This document shows, piece by piece, positions 18,054-26,743 of a stretch of 64,000 nucleotides of DNA. Made by a program: the position numbers and the translations under genes. The number at the start of each line of letters is the position of its first letter. The first letter of the stretch is position 1. The stretch is taken from contig DAISWO010000001.1 in the NCBI GenBank assembly GCA_036826295.1, forward strand, positions 62,001 through 126,000. The letters are read 5' to 3'. The notes under the pieces are model-generated. The model did not search any database, was not told the origin of the DNA, and was given only the letters and a program-made list of their open reading frames with translations. The stretch is from DAISWO01 sp036826295. Its GTDB lineage: Bacteria > Patescibacteriota > Saccharimonadia > Saccharimonadales > JAGQNJ01.

Positions 18054-19022
18054 CTAATGTAGAGATACGACTACCTCATCATCTGTATCACCGTTGCTAA
18101 CTTCAGAGTCTTGCGTTACATCAATTTCTGAAGAAAGCTTACGCTTATTAACACCGTTAAGTATATCAGGAACTGCCGGTGGTGTCATCGGTTGTTTTGT
18201 TGTATTTTGCGAAGTGGTCTGTGTTGTCGTCTGTGGCGTTGCATATGCAGGGGTGTCTTGCCTTGCAGGGCTAGATTTCAAAATGATTCTTGGTGCCGGC
18301 GCAGATACTCTGGCTGGACTTGAGTTAGGTACTGAAGGCGTTACAAGATTAGGCGTAACGATTTGGTTGTTCTCAGCAATACTTTGCATGTTAGACAACA
18401 ATTGCTGACGGCGGATTAACTCGGACTCATCAACCATGTTTGTTAGCTGGGCTGCAAGGGGATTGGAGGTTGAAGTGTTAAGCATATCAGCTGCCGGCTT
18501 AATTGCGGCTAAGGCGTCATCTTCGGGGGTTTTTTGGATCTCTAGTAACCGGTCGTTATTTTGCTGGTCCTCAAGTCGCCGGTTGCCGGGAACTACGTTT
18601 TTAACAATCCAGCCACGAGTATCCATAGTGTTGGCAAGTGTTTTGAGTCGGCTATTTACCTCTGATTTACTCAACCCATCAGAATAATGTTTTTCAATCT
18701 TTTTAGGCACAGTAACTTTTACTAGGTGTTCAATGCCCTCTTGGTCCCAAAGACGTTTTTTAGTGAATAGAAAGAAGCGTACTTTTCCCAGTAGCCATAT
18801 CTCTGATGATTGATCACGACCAAAAGGGGCGGCCAGCAGTAAAAAGAAAATTAGTGGAGGGATTAACGGAATAGTCATAAACCATAAATTCTCCTTTATG
18901 AAAAAGAATCCTACAAAACCAATAGTTACAACTATCGACGCATAGATAAATTGACGCAGTGTAAATGGGCCTAGAAGTTTGTCTTCTGCCTCAATATCTT
19001 GGATTACTTTATACTCTGCCAT
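18054..19022 (-). CDS. PrgI-family (VirB3-like) membrane protein
   Basis: The first about 90 residues match the PrgI pattern of Gram-positive T4SS: a short cytoplasmic strand (YKVIQDIEAEDKLLGPFTLR), two adjacent membrane helices (QFIYASIVVTIGFVGFFF and LWFMTIPLIPPLIFFLLLAA), then a conserved WLLGKVRFFLFTKKRLWDQEG. PrgI sits beside VirB4 in the inner membrane, like VirB3. The remaining about 200 residues are unusual: low-complexity, rich in Thr, Gln, Pro and Ser, with an acidic C-terminus, probably a disordered cytoplasmic tail. The gene is upstream of the VirB4 N-domain gene, with about 146 bases between them in which I see no gene. Confidence 0.85.
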   Translation of the reverse strand: MAEYKVIQDIEAEDKLLGPFTLRQFIYASIVVTIGFVGFFFIKENLWFMTIPLIPPLIFFLLLAAPFGRDQSSEIWLLGKVRFFLFTKKRLWDQEGIEHLVKVTVPKKIEKHYSDGLSKSEVNSRLKTLANTMDTRGWIVKNVVPGNRRLEDQQNNDRLLEIQKTPEDDALAAIKPAADMLNTSTSNPLAAQLTNMVDESELIRRQQLLSNMQSIAENNQIVTPNLVTPSVPNSSPARVSAPAPRIILKSSPARQDTPAYATPQTTTQTTSQNTTKQPMTPPAVPDILNGVNKRKLSSEIDVTQDSEVSNGDTDDEVVVSLH

Positions 19023-19095
19023 ACTTACATATTAGCAAAAGCGGAATAATTTTGTTTATTAAAAAAGCTAAGCCTGCACTAACAAAACATTTCTT

Positions 19096-20436
19096 TTAGT
19101 TATTGCTTGTGTTGTTAGAGTCGATTCTGCGCGTTCTATTCCCTTCCCAGCGGAATTGTGGGTTTACTTCTGTAGGTGTTGGCTTTCTCTCTAGTTTTTT
19201 GACAATCCTGCGAGGTAAAGCTGCTTTTGCTTCGGCCTTCTTTCGGGCTAAGTTGGCGTCGGCGTCAAATCTAGCATCTTCACGGTGCGCCTCTTTCCAA
19301 ACTCTCCGTATTTCTTTATCGGTTTTTTTTCGTACCTCTCTGTCAGCTTTTCGTTTAGCTCGTTCTTTTACTTCTCGCTCATGAAGTTCGAATTCTTTTT
19401 TTGACTCATCGGCTTTTTCTCGGTGTTTACGAGCTTTTTCTCGTGCCTTAACGCTGTCTCTGCCGTATATTCCACCAGGTTCTTGAAGTAATTCACCGGC
19501 TTTTTTGGTCACAAATTCCTCAACCTTAACTACGCGTGTTCTATTTCTCTCTGTTGTACCGGCTTTCGCAACTTGTTGCACTACTCTTTCGCCGTGTCTG
19601 TTGGTACTCGTAACAAAGCCGCTAGACTTTGTAGCTTTGATACGAAGTTGTTTTCTTTCCATGTCTTCTCTAGTGATTGCTTTACTACGGAACTGTTCTT
19701 TGACCTCACTTAGTCTTTGGCGTTGTCGAAGCCATGGCTTGATTCCGGCCGTTTGGTTTGAGCTTTTTCCTGATTTACTTTTGAGTACTCGTTGTTCGCC
19801 AAGCTTTCTTGCTCGTGCGTGAACACGATTTTCGACAAATTCCTCAAATTTATTTTTGGCAGGGACTTGCTCGACAATCTTTTCTGTTTTTTCCCATGCA
19901 CCGCCGGGCCCCCGGACAACTACCTTATCAACTACATTTGCAATTCCCTGCGCCTCTACCTTATCAACACCAATTACTTTGGCAATTAATAGTCCGCCTA
20001 GTTGTCGGTAGAATTTTGACCTATGTTTATCTCTTTCAGATTTAGCTGTGGATTCGACGGCTATTCTTTCATACTTTGATTTTCTTTCAGCACTAGAATC
20101 ACGTTTGCCAATAACTTTTTTATCTTTCCGGTCTGACCAGCTTTCGCTAGCTTTTTCTCTTGCACTTCCTAAAGCGCGCCTAATACCGCCTACGGCAGTA
20201 CGACCAGCACTAATTGTGTGACCAACCATAGTCTCAGCCTTTTCTTGTACCCATTCTTGCCCATCCAAAGATAGACGTGCAACACGTTCAACAAAGTCGG
20301 TACCGGCGTCATGGGTAAACTCTGATGCGGCAATCATACGATCACGCGCACCCTGATTAGCCTCAACTTGGGGATGAGGTTTTTGTAGTTCTTCTGGGGG
20401 TGGTGTTTGTATTTGCGGACGTTCCGACATAGACAT
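19096..20436 (-). CDS. Highly charged coiled-coil protein in the T4SS operon
   Basis: Not recognised. The 446-aa protein is extremely rich in Lys, Arg and Glu, with long helical runs such as KAREKARKHREKADESKKEF and ERAKRKADREVRKKTDKEIR; strong coiled-coil character from about residue 110 to the end, and no membrane segment. It lies between VirB6-like and PrgI genes and is transcribed with them, so it is probably a cytoplasmic scaffold or nucleic-acid-binding part of the machine; high basic charge would suit DNA binding. That role is a guess. Confidence 0.6.
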   Translation of the reverse strand: MSMSERPQIQTPPPEELQKPHPQVEANQGARDRMIAASEFTHDAGTDFVERVARLSLDGQEWVQEKAETMVGHTISAGRTAVGGIRRALGSAREKASESWSDRKDKKVIGKRDSSAERKSKYERIAVESTAKSERDKHRSKFYRQLGGLLIAKVIGVDKVEAQGIANVVDKVVVRGPGGAWEKTEKIVEQVPAKNKFEEFVENRVHARARKLGEQRVLKSKSGKSSNQTAGIKPWLRQRQRLSEVKEQFRSKAITREDMERKQLRIKATKSSGFVTSTNRHGERVVQQVAKAGTTERNRTRVVKVEEFVTKKAGELLQEPGGIYGRDSVKAREKARKHREKADESKKEFELHEREVKERAKRKADREVRKKTDKEIRRVWKEAHREDARFDADANLARKKAEAKAALPRRIVKKLERKPTPTEVNPQFRWEGNRTRRIDSNNTSNN

Positions 20437-20521
20437 ATATTAGCACAAGCTTTAACGATAGTCAATAGTATGATACTCATTGTTTAGATCATTGTATGAT
20501 TATGATAAGTAGATTATTGGA

Positions 20522-22327
20522 CTATCGGTTTTCTTCTTCTGGAGCTCTGTAGGTTCTGGCGTCAGCGTGAGCAACATCGGCATTTGTTTCGGCTCTAGTA
20601 CGCAGTCTTTTGCCTGTGCTCATACCTACAGGATCGCTTTGCCATTCTCGTCTATACGTCGCGTCGGTTCTTGCTCTTTCTTGGTCGTAGTTTTCAGTGT
20701 AGGTTACTGTCGCCGGTGCGCCAGTTGCTGGGTCGATTCTTCCGGTAGCTGCACGCATAAAATTTGCTAGCGCGCCAGGGGTGCCAGGGGCTGTTCTACC
20801 AATTGAGTCCAAACGTTCTCTTTGCTCAACAAGAGCGTCCCGAGTGGCGCCTGTAGCGTTAGGGATCATGGCATCCAGCTCTTGCCGGAATACTAAAGCT
20901 TGATGCATTGATTGAGGGTCGCCCGTTGACATACGAGTAAGCATTTCTTCACCCACAGCTTCAATTGTAGAGGGTTGAGCATTAGCGAGTTGGTACAAGG
21001 ATGCTTTATCAGCACCTTCAGCTGCACTATCTGCACCAAGATCGAAACGCCCAGCTCCACGAGCATGATATTGAAATGCCCCCAGTGCTTCGGCAGCTTT
21101 ACTATCATTACCATCGGCCAGTCTGCTAGCACCAGCCGCAACTAATCCAGTAGCACCTGCGCCAAGCGAACGGGCTTTATTTTGCGCCAAACCGTTAAAT
21201 GCGGCTGCTGCGTTGGTTTTCGTAACACCTACAGCACGAGCGGCAGCTGTAGCTTGGGCAATCCTTGCGTTCGCAGTCTCCATGGCTTTATCGTGAGAAA
21301 CCCCCTTGGCTCGTTGTTGTTCGTACCAGTGATTTCTAAGTTCATCTTGTGCTTGTTTCATTCCTTCGCTTGTACCCCCACTTAGACCTAATAAGGCAGT
21401 TGCATCATCATTGTTTAGCATCATAGACTGTAATTCTGGGTTCTTGGCTGCTTCGGTCTCTGCAACTTGCTTTTTAATTTTAACAGCTTCTCGACCACGT
21501 TTGCCAAGACCAAATCTGTTTGACGCACCAACACCTAGACCGGCTCCAACCCTGTTAACTCTGCGACCTAAAGCTGTTCGCTCCTTCATATTGCCACCCA
21601 TAAAATCTTGCCCGCGTTTACCCCATTTCTGCGTTTGGCGTTTTTTACCCATGCCTTGGGCCCAGTTTTGGGCACCGGCACCACGTTGGGCTATTGCACC
21701 ACCCATGGCTGCGAAGGCACTACCAGCGAGCGAAAAGGTTTTTGGGATAAGAAGTAATGGCACAAAAAATCCCGCCAGTACAATGGTAACTTTAACGATG
21801 TCGTTGCCGCCAGTTGTGCCTGAAATTTTTGCAAATATTCTACCAGCGGCTATCATTGCCATAATCATCGGGAACATTAACAGCAACTTGGTAAAGTTAT
21901 CCCACCACATCTTCCAGAAACGTTCGGTGTTAGGCAATATCCAAGCCACGATTGCGATTGGAGCTAACAGCACCAACAGAATAAGCAATGCCCGCCTAAC
22001 AGCCAGACTTAAAAACGCAACCAGAACAGCAATCACAATAAATGCTGCAATTGCTAACACACCACCACCAAAGGCAATACCCACAACACTGAACAATACG
22101 GTGGTACCGATTGTCGTTGCGCTAGAGCTTGATGTGCCGGACAACAGAGCTTCAAGCGTAAAGTCTGCGGTACCGCCAAAAGCACCGTACATCAATCCCT
22201 GAATCCCATAGGCTATTTGATTGGTGAGAAATATTGCACCGGTAGTTAAGAACCAAGAAAGCTGAATCAAAATAACGGCAATAGCTAGTCTGGGGAGTAC
22301 TTTTTTTACTGTATACGCATCAAACAT
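20522..22327 (-). CDS. VirB6/TrbL-like multi-pass protein, C-terminal part
   Basis: Residues 1-230 hold about five membrane helices (RLAIAVILIQLSWFLTTGAI; VLFSVVGIAFGGGVLAIAAF; LAVRRALLILLVLLAPIAIV; LLLMFPMIMAMIAAGRIF; VTIVLAGFFVPLLLIPKTF), the channel core of a T4SS inner-membrane subunit. The remaining about 370 residues are hydrophilic and Ala/Gly/Gln-rich, probably cytoplasmic. The protein starts abruptly at FDAYTVKKVLPRL, a stretch that in related proteins is normally preceded by another helix; the 298-aa gene upstream ends with exactly such a helix. The start has an AAGGAG site 10 bases upstream, and only 5 bases separate the two genes. Confidence 0.8.
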   Translation of the reverse strand: MFDAYTVKKVLPRLAIAVILIQLSWFLTTGAIFLTNQIAYGIQGLMYGAFGGTADFTLEALLSGTSSSSATTIGTTVLFSVVGIAFGGGVLAIAAFIVIAVLVAFLSLAVRRALLILLVLLAPIAIVAWILPNTERFWKMWWDNFTKLLLMFPMIMAMIAAGRIFAKISGTTGGNDIVKVTIVLAGFFVPLLLIPKTFSLAGSAFAAMGGAIAQRGAGAQNWAQGMGKKRQTQKWGKRGQDFMGGNMKERTALGRRVNRVGAGLGVGASNRFGLGKRGREAVKIKKQVAETEAAKNPELQSMMLNNDDATALLGLSGGTSEGMKQAQDELRNHWYEQQRAKGVSHDKAMETANARIAQATAAARAVGVTKTNAAAAFNGLAQNKARSLGAGATGLVAAGASRLADGNDSKAAEALGAFQYHARGAGRFDLGADSAAEGADKASLYQLANAQPSTIEAVGEEMLTRMSTGDPQSMHQALVFRQELDAMIPNATGATRDALVEQRERLDSIGRTAPGTPGALANFMRAATGRIDPATGAPATVTYTENYDQERARTDATYRREWQSDPVGMSTGKRLRTRAETNADVAHADARTYRAPEEENR

Positions 22328-22332
22328 CCACC

Positions 22333-23229
22333 CTACTCCTTACTTATTGCTTGCCCTATTATCATAACTAGTCCTATAACCACTAGCAATACACTAGCTA
22401 TATTCCTAAAGTAAGACCAAGCAGTCTTTAACCCATCATCATTAACCTCAGACCTAGTTACTTCCAACATATCTTCTATGGCATTAACCATGTTGTCGAC
22501 TGTTTGATCGACTATGCCGAGTACCATACAGACAATCCATGCTCCTGTGAAATCAAAGTTATCTTCACAGGTTGGATCATCTTCATCGGCAGCGCCACCG
22601 CCAGGGTCAATAGGATCTCCGCCCGGATCTTCATCTGTTGGCGCCCTATCTATATCCTCATCTATTATCGGATCAATATTTGCAAAATCTATCCCAAACT
22701 CGTCTGCTACAAATCGAGCTACACGAAACGGGTTATTAATTGTAATGCCAGTCGTACACCTGCCAGATGCACCCGAAAAAGTAAAAATATGGCAACCTCT
22801 AGTTTTGCTCGCAAGGGCTATTGCTTCAGGTTCTCCACACGAATCATCTAACTCACAGAAATTATGAAAGAATGGTGGATTATCTCCCAAGTCTTTGGCA
22901 AAATAAAAATACTGTTCGCATTTGGGTGTTGCGCCATCACCTAATTTTCTAGTATCACTACAGTTAAAACCAATAAAATATGAACCAACTCCATAATCTG
23001 CGTCCGTGTTAGCTTCATATTGCTCTAATGCTATGTCCAGATTATCACCACTAAGACCAAATGCATCTTCGTCCTCGAGTACCGATAAAGCAGTACCTTC
23101 GATCCATTGATAGCCAGTCTCTGCGCGTACCCTATCTGAGTTAGGTGTTGTGGGCACTATTAAGAGACTTCCAAGACTAAAAACAAAGATTATTACAGCA
23201 CCAAAAATAGCAAACTTCTTATTAAACAT
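22333..23229 (-). CDS. N-terminal half of split VirB6-like protein, copy 2
   Basis: A 298-aa membrane protein with an N-terminal signal/anchor (FAIFGAVIIFVFSLGSLLIV), an extracellular acidic domain with conserved cysteines (FNCSDTRKLGD, KCEQYF, CELDDSCGEPEAIAL, GCHIFTFSGA, CTTGITINNPF), an Asp/Pro/Gly-rich linker, and a C-terminal part with two helices ending in FRNIASVLLVVIGLVMIIGQ. It is a close paralogue of the gene immediately upstream and shares identical leader sequence with it. It ends 5 bases before the VirB6 C-part, so I infer that the two together make a complete VirB6. A possible disulfide-rich exposed domain. Confidence 0.75.
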   Translation of the reverse strand: MFNKKFAIFGAVIIFVFSLGSLLIVPTTPNSDRVRAETGYQWIEGTALSVLEDEDAFGLSGDNLDIALEQYEANTDADYGVGSYFIGFNCSDTRKLGDGATPKCEQYFYFAKDLGDNPPFFHNFCELDDSCGEPEAIALASKTRGCHIFTFSGASGRCTTGITINNPFRVARFVADEFGIDFANIDPIIDEDIDRAPTDEDPGGDPIDPGGGAADEDDPTCEDNFDFTGAWIVCMVLGIVDQTVDNMVNAIEDMLEVTRSEVNDDGLKTAWSYFRNIASVLLVVIGLVMIIGQAISKE

Positions 23230-23323
23230 TAGCTTAATGATACCACTCCGTTAAGCTCCTCTGTAATAGTTCTGGTTATTTTTATTATATTAACCGGTAG
23301 AGTCCGAAGCATTATTTCCACCA

Positions 23324-24214
23324 TCATTCCTTACTTATTGCTTGCCCTATTATCATAACTAGTCCTATAACCACTAGCAATACACTAGCTATATTCCTAA
23401 AGTAAGACCAAGCCGTCTTTAGCCCATCATCATTAACCTCAGCCCTCTCTACCTGCAACATATTAGCTATAGAATTAACCATACTATCTACCGTTTTATC
23501 AACTACTCCTAAGACAATACAAACCAAGAATCCTCCAGTGAACTTAAAGTTTTCATCACAGGTTTGTGGCCCATCCGGTTCTGGCTCGTCAACACCTATT
23601 GGATCTCCTCCCGGTGGCTCTTCTATCGCGTCATCTACATCGTCCTGAGTTATCCCATCAATTGCTTCAAAATCAATATCAAATTCGTCCTTGACTGACC
23701 GACGCCGTATGTCAAACGGGTTGTTGATTGTAACGCTTGTTGTACAGATACGGGGTGCGCCAGAAAAAGTAACGATACGACATCCAGTAGTGAAATTTAA
23801 GAGCGCTATTGATTCTGGCTCACCGCAATCATCAGATAATCGACAGATCTCCTGAAAATGTGGCGGATTAACACCCAAGCTTTCAGCGAAAGTATAGTAT
23901 TCATCGCAGACTGGTGTAATGTCGTCCTCTAATTTATCGCTGTCGTCGCAGTTCTTGCCTATCATAAAGCTGCCAACATAAGGATCTATGCCACCGGTGT
24001 TGGACTCATATTGGGCGAGGGCTTCATCAAGAGCATCACCGGTAAGCCCTAATTTATCCTCCAATATTGTACCTCCGGCACCCTCAATCCACTGATAGCC
24101 TGACTCTGCCCGTACACTATTTGTCACATAGTGTGTAGGTGCTATCAAAAGACCTCCAAGACTAACAACAAAGATTATGAGTGCGCCAAAAATAGCAAAC
24201 TTCTTATTAAACAT
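23324..24214 (-). CDS. N-terminal half of split VirB6-like protein, copy 1
   Basis: A 296-aa paralogue of the next gene: same anchor (FAIFGALIIFVVSLGGLLIA), the same cysteine layout (KNCDDSDKLED, VCDEYYTF, CRLSDDCGEPESIAL, GCRIVTFSGA, CTTSVTINNPF), a Pro/Asp linker and an identical C-terminal stretch ending VVIGLVMIIGQAISKE. It is the first gene of the leftward secretion operon and is not itself followed by a VirB6 C-part. The two copies differ mainly in the exposed middle, which suggests variation of a surface-facing domain while membrane parts stay constant. Confidence 0.75.
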   Translation of the reverse strand: MFNKKFAIFGALIIFVVSLGGLLIAPTHYVTNSVRAESGYQWIEGAGGTILEDKLGLTGDALDEALAQYESNTGGIDPYVGSFMIGKNCDDSDKLEDDITPVCDEYYTFAESLGVNPPHFQEICRLSDDCGEPESIALLNFTTGCRIVTFSGAPRICTTSVTINNPFDIRRRSVKDEFDIDFEAIDGITQDDVDDAIEEPPGGDPIGVDEPEPDGPQTCDENFKFTGGFLVCIVLGVVDKTVDSMVNSIANMLQVERAEVNDDGLKTAWSYFRNIASVLLVVIGLVMIIGQAISKE

Positions 24215-24365
24215 TAGCTTAATGATACCACTCCGTTAAGCTCCTCTGTAATAGTTCTGGTTATTTTTAATTGATTGAGTTTGTTTTGAATGACATCATG
24301 CTTACGGTACAATTAAACCATCATCTATATCAAAATAGTAATGCTTGTTACTAAACTTCAAAAAA

Positions 24366-24926
24366 ATGAACCCTGAAAATCAAAAACAACAAAATACAAA
24401 TCCAGACCTTGATTTTATTCGCAATGCTGACGATCCGCTACAAGTGCCTACAAAAAAACGGCTGGACAAGAAGATAATCATAATAATTATATTGGTGGTC
24501 ATTACCCTCGTGATTATGGTAATTGGAATGGTAACTGGAGCGAACAAGAAGGTACAAAAGTCTAGTGATACCAGCAGCGTACCTAACCAGACCCCGACAG
24601 ATGTTTCTTCGCAAAAAGAAATTGCATTAAATTATATGACGGCTATGTCGACCAACGATATTGATCAAGCAAAATCATTTTTAGCCGATAGTGACTCAAA
24701 CAACAAACGGGACTTAGATTTTGAACAGAACGATTTGTGGAAATATGTTGATCTAAAAGCGTGTCAAGTTATCGATGCCAAAAGTTCGACAACAAAGATT
24801 CGCGTAAACTGCATATTTGTCGAAAATAAACTCCTGGCTTTTAGCTTTAATATCGGACAAGAGGATGGTGGATCTAAAATTACAAAATATACACTCTGGA
24901 TAGTGAAAGGTTTACCAAATGCATAG
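24366..24926 (+). CDS. Single-pass membrane protein, first gene of the pilin operon
   Basis: Not recognised. The 186-aa protein has a hydrophilic Gln/Asn-rich N-terminus, one membrane helix (KIIIIIILVVITLVIMVIGM, about residues 38-60) and an extracytoplasmic domain of about 115 residues beginning EIALNYMTAMSTNDIDQAKS, a pattern like small NTF2-like/DUF4878 domains. I use the ATG at 24366; a TTG at 24345 is in frame but without a ribosome site. The 3' end overlaps the first VirB2-like gene by 8 bases, so it belongs to that operon, divergent from the secretion operon. Confidence 0.65.
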   Translation: MNPENQKQQNTNPDLDFIRNADDPLQVPTKKRLDKKIIIIIILVVITLVIMVIGMVTGANKKVQKSSDTSSVPNQTPTDVSSQKEIALNYMTAMSTNDIDQAKSFLADSDSNNKRDLDFEQNDLWKYVDLKACQVIDAKSSTTKIRVNCIFVENKLLAFSFNIGQEDGGSKITKYTLWIVKGLPNA

Positions 24927-25638
24927 CAAAATTAAGCAATTTGTTCGCACCCTAAGCCTAGCACTATTATTTGTAGCCGTTTTTCTTGCCCTTCACCCAG
25001 TAACTACTAATGCGCTTGCGCCAAAAATACAGGCATTATACGACTACTGCCACGACAATCACTCTGTAAGTTTACCAGATGGATCAGATGCCGAAATAAT
25101 TTGTCGTAACGGAGATCCTCTTGTGTTGTTTGATGATCACGCTGAAATACAGGCATTGTGGGATGCATTGAGCCGAGAACAGCAACAGAGGGTTGTTGAA
25201 ACTGATCACTGCGAGGAGTTGTATGGGGACGGCCCAGGAAGTGATACTATAGTTGAAAATTGCCGAGATTTAGTGGAACCTCACACAGGTATTGTGAAAG
25301 ATCCGATAGATACCGATATTGACACGCCTACTCCAACAAATCCTGGTGGAGGTGCTGCCACTGGCCGGTTTGAGTGTACTGGTGATGCTTGTGTGACGGA
25401 TAATCCCATTACAAAGCTACTACTGACAGTAGTTAACTTTTTGAGTGCGCTGATCGGGATAATAGTGATCGCCGTAATAATAATTGCTGGGATTCAATAC
25501 ACCACATCAGGGGGTAACCCTCAACAAGCGGCTCAGGCTAAGAAACGAATTATTAATGCCGTGACGGCGCTAGTGGCTTTCTTTTTCTTGTTTGCGATTT
25601 TGCAGTGGTTGATACCAGGGGGTATATTTAAGCCATGA
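24919..25638 (+). CDS. VirB2/TrbC-like pilin protein with extra exposed domain
   Basis: A 239-aa protein: signal segment (SLALLFVAVFLALHPVTTNALA), an extracellular part of about 120 residues with six cysteines (CHDNHS, ICRNGD, HCEEL, NCRDL, ECTGDACVT), then the two-helix VirB2/TrbC module: VVNFLSALIGIIVIAVIIIA, GIQYTTSGGNPQQAAQAKKR and a second helix ending in IPGGIFKP. It is the only one of the six pilin-like proteins here with a large added domain. Its stop overlaps the next start (ATGA). Confidence 0.8.
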   Translation: MHSKIKQFVRTLSLALLFVAVFLALHPVTTNALAPKIQALYDYCHDNHSVSLPDGSDAEIICRNGDPLVLFDDHAEIQALWDALSREQQQRVVETDHCEELYGDGPGSDTIVENCRDLVEPHTGIVKDPIDTDIDTPTPTNPGGGAATGRFECTGDACVTDNPITKLLLTVVNFLSALIGIIVIAVIIIAGIQYTTSGGNPQQAAQAKKRIINAVTALVAFFFLFAILQWLIPGGIFKP

Positions 25639-26015
25639 GCATTATTACAGGCCTATTATCTAGATTCGCGGCTGCTTGCCCAGAGCAATCGGTTTTTGGT
25701 ATACCGACTTGGTATAAGTACCTGCCCGGCGAAACAGTTAATGGTGAGTGTAAATTACTAGGAGACTTCACCCAGAATAAAATTGATTCGTTATTAGGCA
25801 TTGGGCTGGCAATAACAGAGATATTGTTATTCATTGCCGGATTTTTAGCGGTTGTTTACGTTATATATGGTGGCTTTCGATACGTTCTTAGTCAGGGTGA
25901 GCCTGAGAATACAAAGATAGCTAAAGACGCAATCCTTAATGCTGTCATTGGTCTAGTCATCGCGGTATTGGCTAGCGCAATAGTTAGATTTATAGGAGCG
26001 AGCATTACGACATGA
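25635..26015 (+). CDS. VirB2/TrbC-like pilin protein
   Basis: A 126-aa protein with a short N-terminal part containing two cysteines, and no obvious cleavable signal, followed by the two-helix module: ITEILLFIAGFLAVVYVIYG, then GFRYVLSQGEPENTKIAKDA and ILNAVIGLVIAVLASAIVRF. The loop pattern G-F/Q-x-Y/F-x-x-S-x-G-x-P...AK is shared by all six neighbours. VirB2-like proteins are pilus or channel subunits in the membrane. Overlaps both neighbours by 4 bases (ATGA), which means tight translational coupling. Confidence 0.8.
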   Translation: MSIITGLLSRFAAACPEQSVFGIPTWYKYLPGETVNGECKLLGDFTQNKIDSLLGIGLAITEILLFIAGFLAVVYVIYGGFRYVLSQGEPENTKIAKDAILNAVIGLVIAVLASAIVRFIGASITT

Positions 26016-26326
26016 TTCCTGTTCAATACTTACTAATTAAAGTCGCGCAGCTAATCCCCAACCCTGGTACCAAGTTGCCCAATCAAAATGTCACCGAATC
26101 GAGTTTGCAAGCCACGATCGAAAATGTCTTTACGATTGCTTTTGGCGTTCTAGGGGCCCTGTGCGTACTTATCATCACCCTTGCGGGCTTGCAGTATATT
26201 ATTTCTAGTGGCGACCCCGCAAAGACGGCAAAAGCTAAAGACACGATTATGTACGCCGTAATTGGACTTGTAGTAGCGATTTTTGCTGTGACAATTATTA
26301 ACTTTGTAATTAAAGAGGCGACTTAG
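26012..26326 (+). CDS. VirB2/TrbC-like pilin protein
   Basis: The shortest member, 104 aa. After a hydrophilic N-terminus (QLIPNPGTKLPNQNVTESSL) come helix 1 (FTIAFGVLGALCVLIITLAG), the loop LQYIISSGDPAKTAKAKDT and helix 2 (IMYAVIGLVVAIFAVTIINF). It lacks a clear signal peptide, so the N-terminus may remain cytoplasmic or be exported with the helix hairpin. Starts inside the stop of the previous gene (ATGA). It is more similar in loop and second helix to the downstream members than to the first. Confidence 0.8.
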   Translation: MIPVQYLLIKVAQLIPNPGTKLPNQNVTESSLQATIENVFTIAFGVLGALCVLIITLAGLQYIISSGDPAKTAKAKDTIMYAVIGLVVAIFAVTIINFVIKEAT

Positions 26327-26331
26327 AGGGT

Positions 26332-26712
26332 ATGATAAAAAAACTACAAATTGCTCTTTTTACGGTTTTTGGTTGTATGTGTATTTTTGCCCCTACAACT
26401 GTGCTAGCTACTGATCCGATTGAGCAGGTTTGTGAAATTAACCCAAATTCTTCTGTCTGCCAGTCTTCGACTACCGAAAATCCAATTTTTGGACCTACAG
26501 GCATCATTACTCGGATCACCAAGATATTAGGCTTTGTTGTAGGGGTCGCGGCAGTTATTATGATGATAATTAATGGCTTTAGATTCGTTATCTCTAATGG
26601 AAATCCCGAGAATGTCAGCAAAGCCAAGAATGGAATCATATTTGCCATAATTGGGCTACTGGTGGCCTTGTTTGCCGAGGCTATTGCATTATTTGTATTA
26701 CAGAGGCTATAG
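26332..26712 (+). CDS. VirB2/TrbC-like pilin protein
   Basis: A 126-aa protein with a signal peptide (LQIALFTVFGCMCIFAPTTVLA, likely cut after ALA), a short mature N-terminus with two cysteines (VCEINPNSSVCQS), then helix 1 (ITKILGFVVGVAAVIMMIIN), the loop GFRFVISNGNPENVSKAKNG and helix 2 (IIFAIIGLLVALFAEAIALF). The two cysteines could form a small disulfide loop. GAGGG precedes the start by a few bases. Same family and operon as its neighbours. Confidence 0.82.
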   Translation: MIKKLQIALFTVFGCMCIFAPTTVLATDPIEQVCEINPNSSVCQSSTTENPIFGPTGIITRITKILGFVVGVAAVIMMIINGFRFVISNGNPENVSKAKNGIIFAIIGLLVALFAEAIALFVLQRL

Positions 26713-26743
26713 TAAAGTAATAAAAATAAGGATTAACAAAAAT

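Larger units (their letters stand above)
22333..24270 (-). repeat. Tandem duplication of a whole gene unit including its leader
   Basis: Two adjacent units of about 985 and 950 bases. The last about 75 coding bases (22340-22413 and 23331-23404) and about 60 bases before each start codon (23221-23281 and 24206-24266, including AGCTCCTCTGTAATAGTTCT) are identical or nearly so, while the middles have diverged. This shows a tandem duplication that copied the leader and gene together, possibly with later gene conversion at the ends. Confidence 0.85.

Noticed and set aside
21411..22202. Long 263-codon frame opposite the VirB6-like gene
   Set aside because: The opposite strand encodes a convincing multi-helix VirB6 protein with a ribosome site and operon context; the antisense frame has a proline/alanine-rich composition typical of a shadow.
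24345..24365. Upstream TTG start for the first gene of the pilin operon
   Set aside because: It has no ribosome site and would add residues LLNFKK-like to a hydrophilic start; the ATG at 24366 is more economical, though it also lacks a clear ribosome site.
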